Shown: piece by piece, positions 8,469 through 17,925 of the stretch | Position numbering within the stretch: position 1 is the first letter of the stretch | Layout of the letters: each line of letters begins with the position of its first letter | Source: Rhodoferax sp. | GTDB taxonomy: Bacteria; Pseudomonadota; Gammaproteobacteria; Burkholderiales; Burkholderiaceae_C | Length of the DNA stretch: 37,828 nucleotides | Reading direction: 5' to 3' | NCBI RefSeq assembly: GCF_030646845.1 | Contig: NZ_JAUSLE010000012.1 | Location: 1-37,828, forward strand | Notes under the pieces: generated by a model | Databases searched by the model: none | Told to the model about the DNA's origin: nothing | The model's input: only the letters and a program-made list of their open reading frames with translations | Position numbers and translations under genes: made by a program

Positions 8469-9919
8469 AGCTTGATCATCACGTGCCGCGCGACGGAATA
8501 GTCTTCCAGTGCGTACATCGACATGTCCTTCCCATAGCCGGATGACTTCAGTCCGCCGTGGGGCATCTCATTGACCAGCATGAAATGCGTGTTGATCCAG
8601 GTGCATCCATATTGCAGCTGCTTGGCCACCCGCATGGCGCGACCCACATCCTGGGTCCAGACGCTGGATGCCAGCCCGTATTCGGAGTCATTGGCCCAGC
8701 CGATGACTTGGTCGGCATCCGTAAACCGGGTCACCGAAACGACCGGCCCGAACACTTCGCGTTGCACGATTTCATCGTCCTGGCGCGCACCGGCTATCAC
8801 GGTGGGCTCATAAAAGAAGCCCGGCCCCGGACGCAGTTTGCCGCCGGTGGTGACTTCCATGTGTCCCGCCATCTGGGCGCGTTCCACAAAGCTCGCGACA
8901 CGGTTGCGCTGACGGTCCGAGATCAGGGGCCCGAGTTCGACGTTTTCTTCATCCTGACTGCCCATCTTGATGCTGGACACCGCCGATGTCAGGTCTGCCA
9001 CCAGCTTCTCGTAGATCTTGGGACCGGCATAGATGCGGCAAGCCGCCGTGCAGTCCTGCCCTGCGTTGTAGTAGCCAAAGGTACGCACGCCGGCGACAAG
9101 TTCCTCCAGGTTGGCATCGTCAAACACAATGACGGGGGCTTTGCCTCCCAGTTCGAGGTGGGTGCGCTTGAGCGTGCCGGAGGCGGCTTGAAGGATCTTG
9201 CGTCCGGTGGCCACGTCACCGGTAACGGACACCATGCGGACCTGTGGATGCTCGACGAGCGGTTGCCCCACGCTGGTGCCGCGGCCACACACCACGTTGA
9301 GAACGCCCTTGGGCAAAATGTCGGCCGCAAGGCGGGCAAACAGCAATGCTGTCAGCGGCGTCTGCTCGCTGGGCTTGAGCACCACGGTGTTGCCGGCCGC
9401 CAGTGCCGGCGCCGTCTTCCATGCGGCCATCATCAGGGGATAGTTCCAGGGGGCAATGGAGGCGATGACGCCGATCGGATCGCGGCGGATCATGCTGGTG
9501 TGTCCACTCAGATACTCCCCGGCAATGGAGCCGGTCATGCAGCGGGCCGCCCCTGCGAAGTAGCGAAAGCAGTCCGCAATGGCCGGAATCTCATCGCCCA
9601 GGGCGCGTGCAAAAGGCTTGCCGCAATTGAGGGATTCGAGCCTGGCAAATTGTTCGGCATTGGACTCAATCGCATCCGCCAGTTTGAGCAGCAGGCCGGC
9701 TCGCTCGCCCGGTGTCGTCTGAGACCATGCGCCAAAGGCCCGGTTGGCGGCCGATACCGCACGGTTCACCTGCTCATGGGAGGCTTCCGGGACCACGCAC
9801 AGGAGTTCGCCGGTGGCCGGGTTGAGAATGGGTTCATCCGGTCCCTCGCCCTTGACCAGTTGCTGGTCAATCAGAAGTTCGGTCGGAAACTGGATGTTGA
9901 CGTCGATAGGGTGTGCCAT
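8465..9919 (-). CDS. patD: 4-aminobutyraldehyde (1-pyrroline) dehydrogenase
   Basis: A 484-residue NAD(P)-dependent aldehyde dehydrogenase. Visible are the cofactor/fold motifs [22 protein letters not shown] (split over residues 156-177), KPSEQTP, the general base E256 in LELGGK and the catalytic C290 in GQDCTAACR. The C-terminal [25 protein letters not shown] is characteristic of PatD/YdcW enzymes that oxidise 4-aminobutyraldehyde to GABA. It is the last gene of a unit with the same order as E. coli ydcSTUV-patD, which supports the substrate. Ribosome site AGGAA lies about 8 bp before ATG 9919. The product GABA would enter the gabT/gabD route encoded next door. Confidence 0.9.
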   Translation of the reverse strand: MAHPIDVNIQFPTELLIDQQLVKGEGPDEPILNPATGELLCVVPEASHEQVNRAVSAANRAFGAWSQTTPGERAGLLLKLADAIESNAEQFARLESLNCGKPFARALGDEIPAIADCFRYFAGAARCMTGSIAGEYLSGHTSMIRRDPIGVIASIAPWNYPLMMAAWKTAPALAAGNTVVLKPSEQTPLTALLFARLAADILPKGVLNVVCGRGTSVGQPLVEHPQVRMVSVTGDVATGRKILQAASGTLKRTHLELGGKAPVIVFDDANLEELVAGVRTFGYYNAGQDCTAACRIYAGPKIYEKLVADLTSAVSSIKMGSQDEENVELGPLISDRQRNRVASFVERAQMAGHMEVTTGGKLRPGPGFFYEPTVIAGARQDDEIVQREVFGPVVSVTRFTDADQVIGWANDSEYGLASSVWTQDVGRAMRVAKQLQYGCTWINTHFMLVNEMPHGGLKSSGYGKDMSMYALEDYSVARHVMIKL

Positions 9920-9975
9920 GGTGTTGATTCCTGGTCGCGGGTTTGAACAAAGAAGAGTATTTCTGTGCAGCAGGA

Positions 9976-10788
9976 TCAGCGGTTGAGGCTGTCCTCGTCA
10001 GAGCGGGTCAGCCAGTAGGCTGCCACGATGGGGATAAAGGTCAGTGAGATCATGATCACGGCCACCACATTGGTGACGGGGCGCTGGCGTGGGCGAATCA
10101 GTTCCTGAAACATCCAGATGGGCAGGGTGGTCTGTTGTCCTGCCGTGAAGGTGGTGACGATCACCTCGTCGAAGCTCAGCGCGAACGCCAGCAGGCCCCC
10201 GGCCAGCAGGGCGGACCCGAGTTGCGGCAGGAGTACGTAGCGAAAGGTCTGAAACGCATTGGCGCCAAGGTCCATGGAGGCTTCCAGCAGGGACGGACTG
10301 ATGCGACGCAGCCGTGCCACCACATTGTTGTAGACCACCACAACGCAGAACGTGGCATGGCCAATGACGATGGTCCAGAAACTGAAGGGGATGTCCATCG
10401 TGTGAAATGCGGATCTCAAGGAAATTCCCGTGATGACCCCGGGCAGGGCGATCGGCAAAATGAGCAGCAGATTGATGGCCTCGCGGCCGAAAAATTGGGT
10501 GCGCGCCAGCGCTCCCGCCGCCAGCGTTCCCAGCACCATCGCAATGCCTGTGGACCACAGGGCCACCTTGAATGACAGGGCCATGGCATCCCAGACATCG
10601 GTGCGATCCAGTGTCACGGCGAACCATTGTGTCGTCAGTCCCGGCGGCGGAAAGACGTAACTTTTGTCTTCGCTGCTGAATGCATAAAGGACGATGAGCG
10701 CCAGCGGTATGTGCAGGAACAGCACGCCGAACCAGACGGCGATTTTCAGGCCCAGGGTGGCGCCGCGCGTGGGGCGTGATGATTTCAT
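9976..10788 (-). CDS. ydcV: ABC transporter permease, YdcV/PotC-like (importer 2)
   Basis: A 270-residue permease with about six membrane segments; the EAA-type loop is in [21 protein letters not shown] and is followed by the PotC-type [13 protein letters not shown] segment. ATG 10788 lies 7 bp after the stop of the upstream permease; a longer form from ATG 10806 would overlap that gene, and neither has a strong ribosome site. With the YdcU-like subunit it forms the channel of a putrescine/polyamine-type importer. The symbol reflects gene order and family; transport substrate is inferred. Confidence 0.86.
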   Translation of the reverse strand: MKSSRPTRGATLGLKIAVWFGVLFLHIPLALIVLYAFSSEDKSYVFPPPGLTTQWFAVTLDRTDVWDAMALSFKVALWSTGIAMVLGTLAAGALARTQFFGREAINLLLILPIALPGVITGISLRSAFHTMDIPFSFWTIVIGHATFCVVVVYNNVVARLRRISPSLLEASMDLGANAFQTFRYVLLPQLGSALLAGGLLAFALSFDEVIVTTFTAGQQTTLPIWMFQELIRPRQRPVTNVVAVIMISLTFIPIVAAYWLTRSDEDSLNR

Positions 10789-10795
10789 GCTGATC

Positions 10796-11740
10796 TCAGA
10801 GCGCATCGAAGGCACCCTTGCGTTTGGCAAACCACAGGTAGACACCAATGATGACGATGGGTACCAGCGAGAATGCGGCCGCAAACGGCAGGTTGCCCGC
10901 CACGCCCTGTTGCCGGTAGACCACCTGCCCGATGTACAGCGTGGAGTTGCCGATGACCTGCGGAATGATGTAGTCGCCCAGCGTCAGCGAAAACGAAAAG
11001 ATGGAGCCAGCGGCAATTCCCGGCATGGCCAGCGGAAGAATGACCCGACGGAAGGTTTGGGCGGGGGTCGCGCCAAGGTCGGCTGAGGCCTCCAGGTAGG
11101 AGCCTGGAATGCGTTCAATGGCCGCCTGAATCGGCAAAATCATGAAGGGAAGCCACATGTAGACAAAAACGACAAAGGTGCCCAGCGGCGAGAAACTCAT
11201 GGAACTCCCGCCCACCACGGGGAGGCTCAGAAGGCCGTCCAGCATCCAGTGCAGGTTCATGCTGTGCAGCAGCCACGAGATGGCACCTTCCTTGGCCAGC
11301 AGCAGCTTCCAGGCATACAGACGAACCAGGTAGCTTGACCACAGTGGCAGCATCACGGCCACATAGAGCAGGGCTTTCTGGGAACCACGCGCGTGGCGCG
11401 CCATGTAATAGGCAATCGGGAATCCGATCACGGAACAGGCCAGCGTGACGAGGATGGCCATGACGGTGCTGCGCAAGGCGACATCCAGATTGGTGGGTGT
11501 GAAAATCTCGGCAAAATTGCCCAGTCCCACTTCGCGAACCACCTGGCCCGTGAAATCATCCAGCCGAAAGAAACTGTTGGCCAGCAGGCTGAACAACGAT
11601 CCCAGGTAGATGACGCCGAACCACAGCAGGGGTGGCAGCAAGAGCAGGGTCAGCAGCAAGCCGCGGCGCGTGTACAGCAGGGTGGACACACGGTTGACCA
11701 GGCCCGAAGGCATGGTCAGGGCATTCTGATCCGGTGTCAT
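10796..11740 (-). CDS. ydcU: ABC transporter permease, YdcU/PotB-like (importer 2)
   Basis: A 314-residue inner-membrane permease, the same length as E. coli YdcU. It has about six hydrophobic segments beginning with [20 protein letters not shown]; the coupling loop is [20 protein letters not shown], followed by [15 protein letters not shown], typical of PotB-type subunits. ATG 11740 overlaps the stop of the ATPase gene as ATGA, indicating translational coupling. Unlike the PotB-like permease of importer 1 it has no long periplasmic insert. Confidence 0.88.
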   Translation of the reverse strand: MTPDQNALTMPSGLVNRVSTLLYTRRGLLLTLLLLPPLLWFGVIYLGSLFSLLANSFFRLDDFTGQVVREVGLGNFAEIFTPTNLDVALRSTVMAILVTLACSVIGFPIAYYMARHARGSQKALLYVAVMLPLWSSYLVRLYAWKLLLAKEGAISWLLHSMNLHWMLDGLLSLPVVGGSSMSFSPLGTFVVFVYMWLPFMILPIQAAIERIPGSYLEASADLGATPAQTFRRVILPLAMPGIAAGSIFSFSLTLGDYIIPQVIGNSTLYIGQVVYRQQGVAGNLPFAAAFSLVPIVIIGVYLWFAKRKGAFDAL

Positions 11741-12795
11741 GCTGCAACCGTGCCGGCGGCAGTGGCCTTGTCTTCGATCGGTTGCACTGCGGCATCACAC
11801 CAGTAAAGATAGGCCGTATCGCCGGTAGATGGGGCGTCGGCCGCGGCATGGACTGGCACGTCCACCAGCAGGGGTTCGGCACTGTCCGGGCGCAGCACAC
11901 TCACCCGCCAGAACGAGCCGAAAAACTGCACCTCCTGCACCAGACCCCGGGTACGAACTGCTGAGGGGCTGGATGGTTCGGATCCCAGCTCCAATTTGAT
12001 CTGCTCGGGGCGAATCATGATGGCCGGGCTGCGTCCGAACAGCATGGCGTCCTGGCCATGCAAGACGTTGGCCGTGCCGACGAACTCGGCGACGAAACGG
12101 GTGGTCGGCCGGTTGTACAGATCGGATGGCGTGGCGACCTGCTCCAGGCGGCCTTTGTTGAACACGCCGATGCGGTCGCTCATGGACAGCGCTTCATGCT
12201 GGTCGTGCGTGACAAAGATGAAGGTAATCCCCAACTTGCGCTGCAGACTCTTGAGTTCGCTCTGCATCTGCTCGCGCAGCTTCAGATCCAGCGCGCCCAG
12301 TGGCTCATCGAGCAGCAGAACCTTGGGCTCGCTGATCAGGGCGCGGGCCAGGGCCACGCGCTGGCGCTGTCCGCCCGACAGCTCCATGGGCTTGCGCTGC
12401 CCCACCTCGGCCAACTGCACGGTCTCCAGCAGCGCCTGGGCGCGGCGCTCACGGGTGCTGCGGTCCACGCCCCGCACCATCAGGCTGTACGCCACATTCT
12501 CAAGAACCGACATGTGGGGAAACAGCGCATAGTCCTGGAACACGGTGTTGACCGGGCGTGCATAGGGCGGTTGCTGACTTACATCGGCACCGTGTATGGC
12601 GATGCTGCCGCTGGTGGGCAAGGTGAATCCGCCGATCATGCGAAGGCAGGTGGTCTTTCCCGATCCCGACGGGCCCAGCAGCGTGAAAAACTCACCGGGT
12701 CGAACCTCCAGATTGACGCGGTCAACCGCGTGAACTGATTTGCCCGTAGATCGAAACACGCACGACACTTCGCGCAAACTGACAGCGGCAATCAT
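11737..12795 (-). CDS. ydcT: ABC transporter ATP-binding protein, YdcT/PotA-like (importer 2)
   Basis: A 352-residue ATPase with Walker A GPSGSGKTT, Q-loop VFQDYALFPHM, signature LSGGQRQR, Walker B VLLLDEP and switch VTHDQHEA, then a TOBE-type C-terminal domain. It energises importer 2. ATG 12795 is preceded directly by an in-frame GTG (12798) that could also serve; the nearest purine-rich stretch (TGAGAGAG) is rather far for either. Two stem-loops lie between it and the upstream binding-protein gene, which may lower its expression relative to that protein. Confidence 0.89.
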   Translation of the reverse strand: MIAAVSLREVSCVFRSTGKSVHAVDRVNLEVRPGEFFTLLGPSGSGKTTCLRMIGGFTLPTSGSIAIHGADVSQQPPYARPVNTVFQDYALFPHMSVLENVAYSLMVRGVDRSTRERRAQALLETVQLAEVGQRKPMELSGGQRQRVALARALISEPKVLLLDEPLGALDLKLREQMQSELKSLQRKLGITFIFVTHDQHEALSMSDRIGVFNKGRLEQVATPSDLYNRPTTRFVAEFVGTANVLHGQDAMLFGRSPAIMIRPEQIKLELGSEPSSPSAVRTRGLVQEVQFFGSFWRVSVLRPDSAEPLLVDVPVHAAADAPSTGDTAYLYWCDAAVQPIEDKATAAGTVAA

Positions 12796-12835
12796 CACAC
12801 TCAGACTCTCTCAGTAAATTGAACACAAGATCACG

Positions 12836-12867
12836 AACCGCGCGTCGAACCCGGCTGAAGCGCGGTT
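12836..12867 (-). other. Intercistronic stem-loop 2 (ydcS-ydcT gap)
   Basis: Perfect 8-bp inverted repeat AACCGCGC / GCGCGGTT (12836-12843 with 12860-12867) separated by 16 bases. On the transcribed minus strand it follows stem-loop 1 and precedes the ATPase gene. No T-run follows, so it is more likely an mRNA processing or stabilising structure than a terminator. Confidence 0.45.
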
Positions 12868-12871
12868 GAAA

Positions 12872-12902
12872 CAGGCTGACTCACCACCGGTGAATCAGCC
12901 TG
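12872..12902 (-). other. Intercistronic stem-loop 1 / possible attenuator after ydcS
   Basis: Long inverted repeat: 14-bp arms (12872-12885 and 12889-12902) with a single mismatch and a 3-base loop, beginning 7 bp after the ydcS stop codon. On the minus strand the stem is followed only by TTTC. Such structures after binding-protein genes usually protect the upstream message or partly terminate transcription so that the binding protein exceeds the membrane subunits. The function here is inferred. Confidence 0.65.
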
Positions 12903-12909
12903 AAGTCGA

Positions 12910-14070
12910 CTACCTGCCGCCCAGGACGCCAATGTAATCAGAGGCCCACTTGTGATAAGGAATGCACTGGTTGTTTTGTGTCTTGCATTGGGTGGTGGGC
13001 GTTTTCCAGAAGGAAATGCGCTCAAAATCCTTGTAGCCCTGGCGGTCGCAACCATCGTCGCCCAGCAGTTTGTTGCCCTTGCAGGCGGCTGGCACTGCGG
13101 GAACCGAGCCAAACCACGCCGACAAATCACCCTGCAGCTTGGGGTTGAGCGAGTGCTCCATCCACATATAGGCGCAGTTGGGGTGTTTGGCTTCCGCATG
13201 CATCATGGTGGAGTCAGCCCAGCCGCTGGCACCTTCCACCGGCACGACGGTCGCGATCGGGGCTTTCTTGGATGCCAGGATGTTGGCCTGGAACTGCCAG
13301 CTGCCTGAAGCAACCACACCCTCATTGGTGAAGTCGTCGATCTGCACAAAGGCATCGTGCCAGTACTTGCCAACAATCTTGCGCTGGCCGCGCAGAAGGT
13401 CCAGCGCGGCCTTGTACTGCGCTTCATTGAGCTCGTAGGGATCCTTGATGCCCAATGCCGGATTTTTCTTCATCAGATAGAGCGCTGCGTCGGCGATGTA
13501 AATGGGCCCGTCAAACGCCTGAACGCGGCCCTTGTTGCTCTTTCCGTCAGGCAGGGTCTGCTCTTCAAAAACGACGCTCCAGCTGGTGGGTTTCTTGTCG
13601 CCGAAGACCTTGGTGTTGTACATCAGGACGTTCCAGCCCCACTGGTAGGGCACGCCATAGTGGTTATTGCCTTCATAGTGCCACGGGGCCTTTTGCAGCC
13701 GGGGGTCGACGTTCTTGTAGCTTGGAATCAGGCTCACATTGATGGGCTGCACTTTCTTGCCCCGAATCAGGCGGGTGCTGGCGTCGCCAGACGCGGTCAC
13801 CAGGTCAAAGCCCCCTTCATTCATCAGCGCCACCATCTCGTCCGAGGTGCCCGCTGTCTTGACATTGACCTTGCAGCCGGTGGCCTTTTCGAAGCCGGTG
13901 ACCCAGTCAAAGTTCTTGTCGGTCGCCCCACGCTCGATGTAGCCCGCCCAGGCCACGATATCCACCTGGCCTTCGCCCTTGCCAATTTTCTGCAAGGCCT
14001 GTTGAGCCAGGCTGGCGCTACCCATCGCCATGACACCCATGGCGACCGCTGCGTATTTCAGGAATTTCAT
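12910..14070 (-). CDS. ydcS: Periplasmic binding protein, YdcS-like (importer 2)
   Basis: A 386-residue solute-binding protein (E. coli YdcS is 381). Signal peptide MKFLKYAAVAMGVMAMGSAS with cleavage after SLA near residue 22. The mature start has IVAWAGYIERGATDKNFDWVTGFEKATGCKVN, the YdcS-type version of the PotD fold. The C-terminal part carries several cysteines (near AACKGNKLLGDDGCDRQG and TTQCKTQNNQC) that could form disulfides in the periplasm. Ribosome site GGAGTG precedes ATG 14070. It heads the ydcSTUV-patD-like unit and would bind putrescine or a related amine. E. coli YdcS has also been linked to PHB synthesis, which cannot be judged here. Confidence 0.89.
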   Translation of the reverse strand: MKFLKYAAVAMGVMAMGSASLAQQALQKIGKGEGQVDIVAWAGYIERGATDKNFDWVTGFEKATGCKVNVKTAGTSDEMVALMNEGGFDLVTASGDASTRLIRGKKVQPINVSLIPSYKNVDPRLQKAPWHYEGNNHYGVPYQWGWNVLMYNTKVFGDKKPTSWSVVFEEQTLPDGKSNKGRVQAFDGPIYIADAALYLMKKNPALGIKDPYELNEAQYKAALDLLRGQRKIVGKYWHDAFVQIDDFTNEGVVASGSWQFQANILASKKAPIATVVPVEGASGWADSTMMHAEAKHPNCAYMWMEHSLNPKLQGDLSAWFGSVPAVPAACKGNKLLGDDGCDRQGYKDFERISFWKTPTTQCKTQNNQCIPYHKWASDYIGVLGGR

Positions 14071-14193
14071 TGATGCACTCCATTCAGGTTGTTCGTTCTC
14101 CAGCTGGGCTGGGCCTTTCGCCAGATGCTTAAAGCAGCGTGAATGTAGCCTTGACAGTAGACCCTGTGAAGTTCAATATTCGAAGCCCCATCT

Positions 14194-14208
14194 ATCTAAA
14201 AAACAGAT
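14194..14208. promoter_or_regulatory. LysR-type T-N11-A operator
   Basis: ATCT-N7-AGAT is a perfect dyad containing the LysR signature T-N11-A (T14195 and A14207). It lies in the 188-bp divergent space between ydcS and the lysR gene, 51 bp before the regulator start. A second CAGATA occurs at 14233-14238. This is the expected place for the recognition site of the adjacent LysR protein. Confidence 0.6.
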
Positions 14209-14212
14209 ATCT

Positions 14213-14224
14213 GGGGTAAACCCC
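14213..14224. repeat. GGGG-TAAA-CCCC palindrome in the ydcS/lysR divergent promoter
   Basis: A 4-4-4 inverted repeat with AT-rich flanks (ATATCT to the left, TATAT to the right), 4 bp from the T-N11-A site. It could be the activation half of a LysR binding region or part of a promoter; nothing more specific can be said. Confidence 0.35.
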
Positions 14225-14258
14225 TATATTTTCAGATAACAAATACCGTTTTCCGGCC

Positions 14259-15182
14259 ATGCAACGCCAAATCACGCTCAAGCAGTTCCGTTATTTCCTC
14301 GCCGTCTCCGAAACGGCCTCTGTGGCGGCGGCCGCGCGCATGATCAATATCGCCCAGTCAGCGGTGACCAAGAGTGTTCAGGAACTGGAGGAGTCGCTGG
14401 GGGTGCGTCTGTTTGAGCGTACTTCCAGAGGAATGGTGCTGACGCAGGAAGGGCATCGATTTCAGGCGAGTGCGCACAAAGTGATCGCTGCGGTGGCAGA
14501 AGCAGGGCAGTTGTCGCGCGGCCGGCTTGAAACCCTGAGCGGCAACCTGACCATCGGCGTGACCAGCCTGGTTGCCGGCTACTACCTGGCTGATCTTTTC
14601 GCGCGCTTTCAACGTTCGCACCCTTCGGTCAATGTTTCGGTAGTGGAGGATTCCCCCCAGTTTCTGGAGCATCTGCTGATCAACGGCGAGGTTGATCTGG
14701 CGATCATGGTCTCCAATGCGCTGGGTGATCCACAGGCGCTTGTGGTGGAGGAGTTGACCAGTTCCCCCAACCGGGTCTGGCTGGCCTCCAGTCACCCGCT
14801 GGCCGAGCGTCCGGAGTTGACTCTGGCGGAGTGTGCAGCGCATCCCCTCGTTGTCCTGGAGGCGGATCGCGTGGAGAGCGTGCTCAGTGCGGTGTGGTCG
14901 CGGCATGGCATGCACCCGCAGGTGATGATGCGCACGTCGTCGCTGGAAGCGGTTCGATCCCTGGTCGGCATTGGCGCGGGCATCACCGTCTTGCCTGATT
15001 TCCTGTATCGCCCCTGGACGCTGGATGCCGATCACATTGAAGTACGCACTCTGCGCGAGGCTGTGCCCAGTATCGATGTCGGCCTGGTGTGGCGGCGCGG
15101 TTCCCGCAGTCGCCCGGTCGTGACCGAATTCATTGAGCTTGCAAAGGAACAGTCCCGCAGCAGTCGCAATCGCAATCGCTAG
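14259..15182 (+). CDS. LysR-family transcriptional regulator
   Basis: A 307-residue LysR protein. Residues 1-62 form the winged helix ([52 protein letters not shown], read across that span), and residues 90-295 the periplasmic-binding-protein-like effector domain. It is divergent from ydcS and a T-N11-A dyad lies between them, so it most likely controls the ydcSTUV-patD unit in response to an amine or a downstream metabolite. Its 3' end is followed after 25 bp by alaS on the same strand, and the alaS -10-like box lies between them. Effector identity is unknown. Confidence 0.9.
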   Translation: MQRQITLKQFRYFLAVSETASVAAAARMINIAQSAVTKSVQELEESLGVRLFERTSRGMVLTQEGHRFQASAHKVIAAVAEAGQLSRGRLETLSGNLTIGVTSLVAGYYLADLFARFQRSHPSVNVSVVEDSPQFLEHLLINGEVDLAIMVSNALGDPQALVVEELTSSPNRVWLASSHPLAERPELTLAECAAHPLVVLEADRVESVLSAVWSRHGMHPQVMMRTSSLEAVRSLVGIGAGITVLPDFLYRPWTLDADHIEVRTLREAVPSIDVGLVWRRGSRSRPVVTEFIELAKEQSRSSRNRNR

Positions 15183-15194
15183 CTTTGCGAAATC

Positions 15195-15200
15195 TATAAT
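15195..15200 (+). promoter_or_regulatory. Consensus -10 box immediately before alaS
   Basis: A perfect TATAAT ends 7 bp before ATG 15208, so initiation would fall at or within a base or two of the start codon. No convincing -35 hexamer is visible 16-18 bp upstream, and no Shine-Dalgarno sequence lies before the ATG. Confidence 0.5.
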
Positions 15201-15207
15201 TGAGCGC

Positions 15208-17847
15208 ATGAGCTCATCCACCACTGCCGTCCCCACCGTCACCGTCGCCGATATCCGCAAGATATTCCTTGATTTCTTCGAGTCCAAGGGCCACACCGTG
15301 GTCCCTTCCAGCCCGCTGGTGCCTGGCAACGACCCGACGCTGATGTTTACCAACTCGGGCATGGTGCAGTTCAAGGATGTGTTCCTCGGCACCGACAAAC
15401 GATCTTACGTGCGCGCGGCCTCCGTGCAGGCCTGCCTGCGGGCGGGTGGCAAGCACAATGACCTGGAGAATGTGGGCTACACGGCGCGCCACCACACTTT
15501 CTTCGAGATGCTGGGCAACTGGAGCTTTGGTGACTACTTCAAGCGCGACTCGCTCAAATGGGGCTGGGAGCTGCTGACCCAGGTCTACGGACTTCCCGCA
15601 GAGAAACTGCTGGTCACGGTCTACATCGACGATCAGGAGGCGTACGACATCTGGACGAAGGAGATTGGCCTGCCCGAAGACCGCGTGATCCGTATCGGCG
15701 ACAACAAGGGCAAGAAGTACGCTTCCGACAATTTCTGGATGATGGCCGACACCGGCCCCTGCGGCCCCTGTTCGGAGATTTTTTACGACCACGGCGCCCA
15801 CATTCCTGGCGGCCCCCCGGGCAGCCCCGGCGAAGATGGCGACCGCTTCATCGAAATCTGGAACCACGTCTTCATGCAGTTCGACATGCAGCCCGACGGC
15901 AGCCTGGTCAAACTGCCTGCACCGTGCGTGGACACCGGCATGGGCCTGGAGCGGCTGGCGGCGATTTTGCAGCATGTGCACAGCAACTACGAAATCGATA
16001 TTTTTGACGCGCTGATCAAGGCTGCGGCGCGCGAGACCGGTTGTGCCGATCTGGGCAACAAGAGTCTGCGCGTGATTGCCGACCACATCCGCGCCACGGC
16101 GTTTCTGGTGAGCGACGGTGTGATCCCCTCCAATGAAGGACGTGGTTATGTGCAGCGCCGCATCATCCGCCGTGCCATTCGCCACGGCTACAAGCTGGAC
16201 AAGAAAACCCCGTTTTTTCACAAACTGGTGCCCGATCTGGTGGCCCTGATGGGCGAGGCTTACCCCAAGCTCAAGTCGGAAGAGCAACGCATCGTTGCCG
16301 TGCTGAACGCCGAAGAAGAGCGTTTCTTTGAGACGCTGGAAAACGGCATGCAGATTCTGGACGCCGCGCTCGAAGGCGACGTCAACGTGTTGCCTGGTGA
16401 AGTGGCCTTCAAGCTGCATGACACTTTTGGTTTTCCACTGGATCTGTCGGCCGATGTTTGCCGCGAACGTGGCCTCAGTGTGGACGAGGCGGGCTTCCAC
16501 GCCGCCATGGAAAAGCAGAAGGCCCAGGGCCGTGCTGCGGGCAAATTCAAGATGGACCGCGCACTGGAGTATGTGGGCGATAGCAATGACTTCGTCGGCT
16601 ATGACAGTCTGACGCAAGCTGCAAAAGTTGTAGCGCTCTACGTTGATGGAACGCCGGCTACCGAGCTAAAAGCCGGCCAGAACGGGGTTGTGGTGCTGGA
16701 TGCCACGCCGTTCTACAGCGAGAGCGGCGGGCAGGTGGGCGACGAGGGCGCCATCTTCTGCGACAACGCCATGTTTGAAGTCGGCGATACGCAAAAAATC
16801 AAGGCCGATGTGTTTGGCCACCATGGAACGCTGAAGACCGGAGCGCTCAAGGTGGGCGATGCGGTGACGGCTCATGTCGACGCGGCGCGGCGTGCCGCCA
16901 CCGAGCGCAACCACAGCGTGACCCATTTGATGCACAAGACCCTGCGCGAAGTGCTGGGTGAGCATGTGCAGCAAAAGGGCAGCCTGGTGAATGCCGAGCG
17001 CACCCGCTTTGACTTTGCCCACAACGCCCCGGTGACCGACCTGCAGATTCGCGAGATTGAGGCCCGCGTCAATGCCGAAATTCTGACGAACGCCGAGACG
17101 CAGGCCCGCGTGATGGACATCGAGTCGGCCCAGGCGACCGGCGCCATGATGCTGTTCGGCGAAAAATACGGCGAGACGGTGCGTGTGCTCGACATTGGCG
17201 CCAGCCGGGAACTGTGCGGTGGCACCCATGTTGCCCGCACCGGAGACATCGGCCTGTTCAAGGTGGTGGCGGAAAGCGGTGTCGCTTCCGGCGTGCGCCG
17301 TATCGAGGCCGTCACCGGCCAGAATGCGCTGACCTATCTGCAGGATCTGGAAGACACGGTGACCAAAGCTGCCGACACCCTCAAGGCGCCGGTGGTGGAG
17401 ATCAATGAGCGCATTGCTCAGGTGCTGGATCACGCCCGCGCACTCGAGAAGGAAATCGCCGCGCTCAAGGGCAAACTGGCGTCCGCGCAGGGCGATGAAC
17501 TGGTGAGTCAGGCGGTCGAAGTGAATGGTGTCAAGGTGTTGGTCGCCATGCTCGAAGGGGCCGACACCAAGACCCTGCGCGACACGATGGACAAGCTAAA
17601 GGACAAGCTCAAGACCGCCGTGATCGTGCTGGCGGCGGTAGAGGGCGACAAGGTGCAGATCGCGGCCGGCGTCACCTCGAACAGCGTGGGCAAAGTCAAG
17701 GCCGGTGAACTGGTCAACTTCGTGGCCGCCCAAGTCGGTGGCAAAGGCGGGGGCAAGCCGGACATGGCCATGGCGGGCGGCACCGAACCGGCGAATCTGC
17801 CCGCGGCACTGGGCAGTGTGCTGGCGTGGGTGACGGCCAAGCTGTAG
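15208..17847 (+). CDS. alaS: Alanine--tRNA ligase
   Basis: An 879-residue class IIc synthetase, full length (E. coli AlaS is about 876). It charges tRNA-Ala with alanine. The N-terminal catalytic domain has [17 protein letters not shown] and [12 protein letters not shown]. The editing domain carries the zinc site NHSVTHLMH (H569, H573) and CGGTHV (C670, H674), which removes misactivated Ser/Gly. The C-terminal part has the coiled region and the [13 protein letters not shown]-Ala motif. A longer frame from 15133 overlaps lysR; ATG 15208 gives the family N-terminus MSSSTTA. No ribosome site is visible and a TATAAT box ends 7 bp upstream. It ends before a repeat element and a strong intrinsic terminator at 17970-17997. 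Confidence 0.98.
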   Translation: MSSSTTAVPTVTVADIRKIFLDFFESKGHTVVPSSPLVPGNDPTLMFTNSGMVQFKDVFLGTDKRSYVRAASVQACLRAGGKHNDLENVGYTARHHTFFEMLGNWSFGDYFKRDSLKWGWELLTQVYGLPAEKLLVTVYIDDQEAYDIWTKEIGLPEDRVIRIGDNKGKKYASDNFWMMADTGPCGPCSEIFYDHGAHIPGGPPGSPGEDGDRFIEIWNHVFMQFDMQPDGSLVKLPAPCVDTGMGLERLAAILQHVHSNYEIDIFDALIKAAARETGCADLGNKSLRVIADHIRATAFLVSDGVIPSNEGRGYVQRRIIRRAIRHGYKLDKKTPFFHKLVPDLVALMGEAYPKLKSEEQRIVAVLNAEEERFFETLENGMQILDAALEGDVNVLPGEVAFKLHDTFGFPLDLSADVCRERGLSVDEAGFHAAMEKQKAQGRAAGKFKMDRALEYVGDSNDFVGYDSLTQAAKVVALYVDGTPATELKAGQNGVVVLDATPFYSESGGQVGDEGAIFCDNAMFEVGDTQKIKADVFGHHGTLKTGALKVGDAVTAHVDAARRAATERNHSVTHLMHKTLREVLGEHVQQKGSLVNAERTRFDFAHNAPVTDLQIREIEARVNAEILTNAETQARVMDIESAQATGAMMLFGEKYGETVRVLDIGASRELCGGTHVARTGDIGLFKVVAESGVASGVRRIEAVTGQNALTYLQDLEDTVTKAADTLKAPVVEINERIAQVLDHARALEKEIAALKGKLASAQGDELVSQAVEVNGVKVLVAMLEGADTKTLRDTMDKLKDKLKTAVIVLAAVEGDKVQIAAGVTSNSVGKVKAGELVNFVAAQVGGKGGGKPDMAMAGGTEPANLPAALGSVLAWVTAKL

Positions 17848-17850
17848 AAT

Positions 17851-17903
17851 GCTATTAAAAGTGTAGCTGCTTGCGCTTATGCTACGTGGCCTGCAGCCTG
17901 TTT
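17851..17903 (+). repeat. Interspersed repeat, copy B
   Basis: A 53-bp element starting 3 bp after the alaS stop, aligning without gaps to copies A (1237-1290) and C (29028-29081): GCTAT, variable bases, TAGCT, CTTGCGCTTAT, then a weakly conserved end with GCC. It includes GTAGC (17863-17867) and GCTAC (17881-17885), a short dyad. It lies in the 78-bp gap between the converging alaS and nsrR genes. Confidence 0.6.
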
Positions 17904-17925
17904 ACTCATAAATAAGAAGCTGACT

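Noticed and set aside
8558..9946. A 462-codon open frame on the plus strand opposite patD.
   Set aside because: Antisense shadow of a clearly conserved aldehyde dehydrogenase; no motif or ribosome site.
16627..16680. A stretch inside alaS that aligns loosely, with the same spacing, to the interspersed repeat (GCT, ten bases, TAGC, 21 bases, GGCTA).
   Set aside because: It encodes the ordinary AlaS segment KVVALYVDG and only about 60 percent of bases agree, so coding constraint and chance explain it better than a domesticated repeat.
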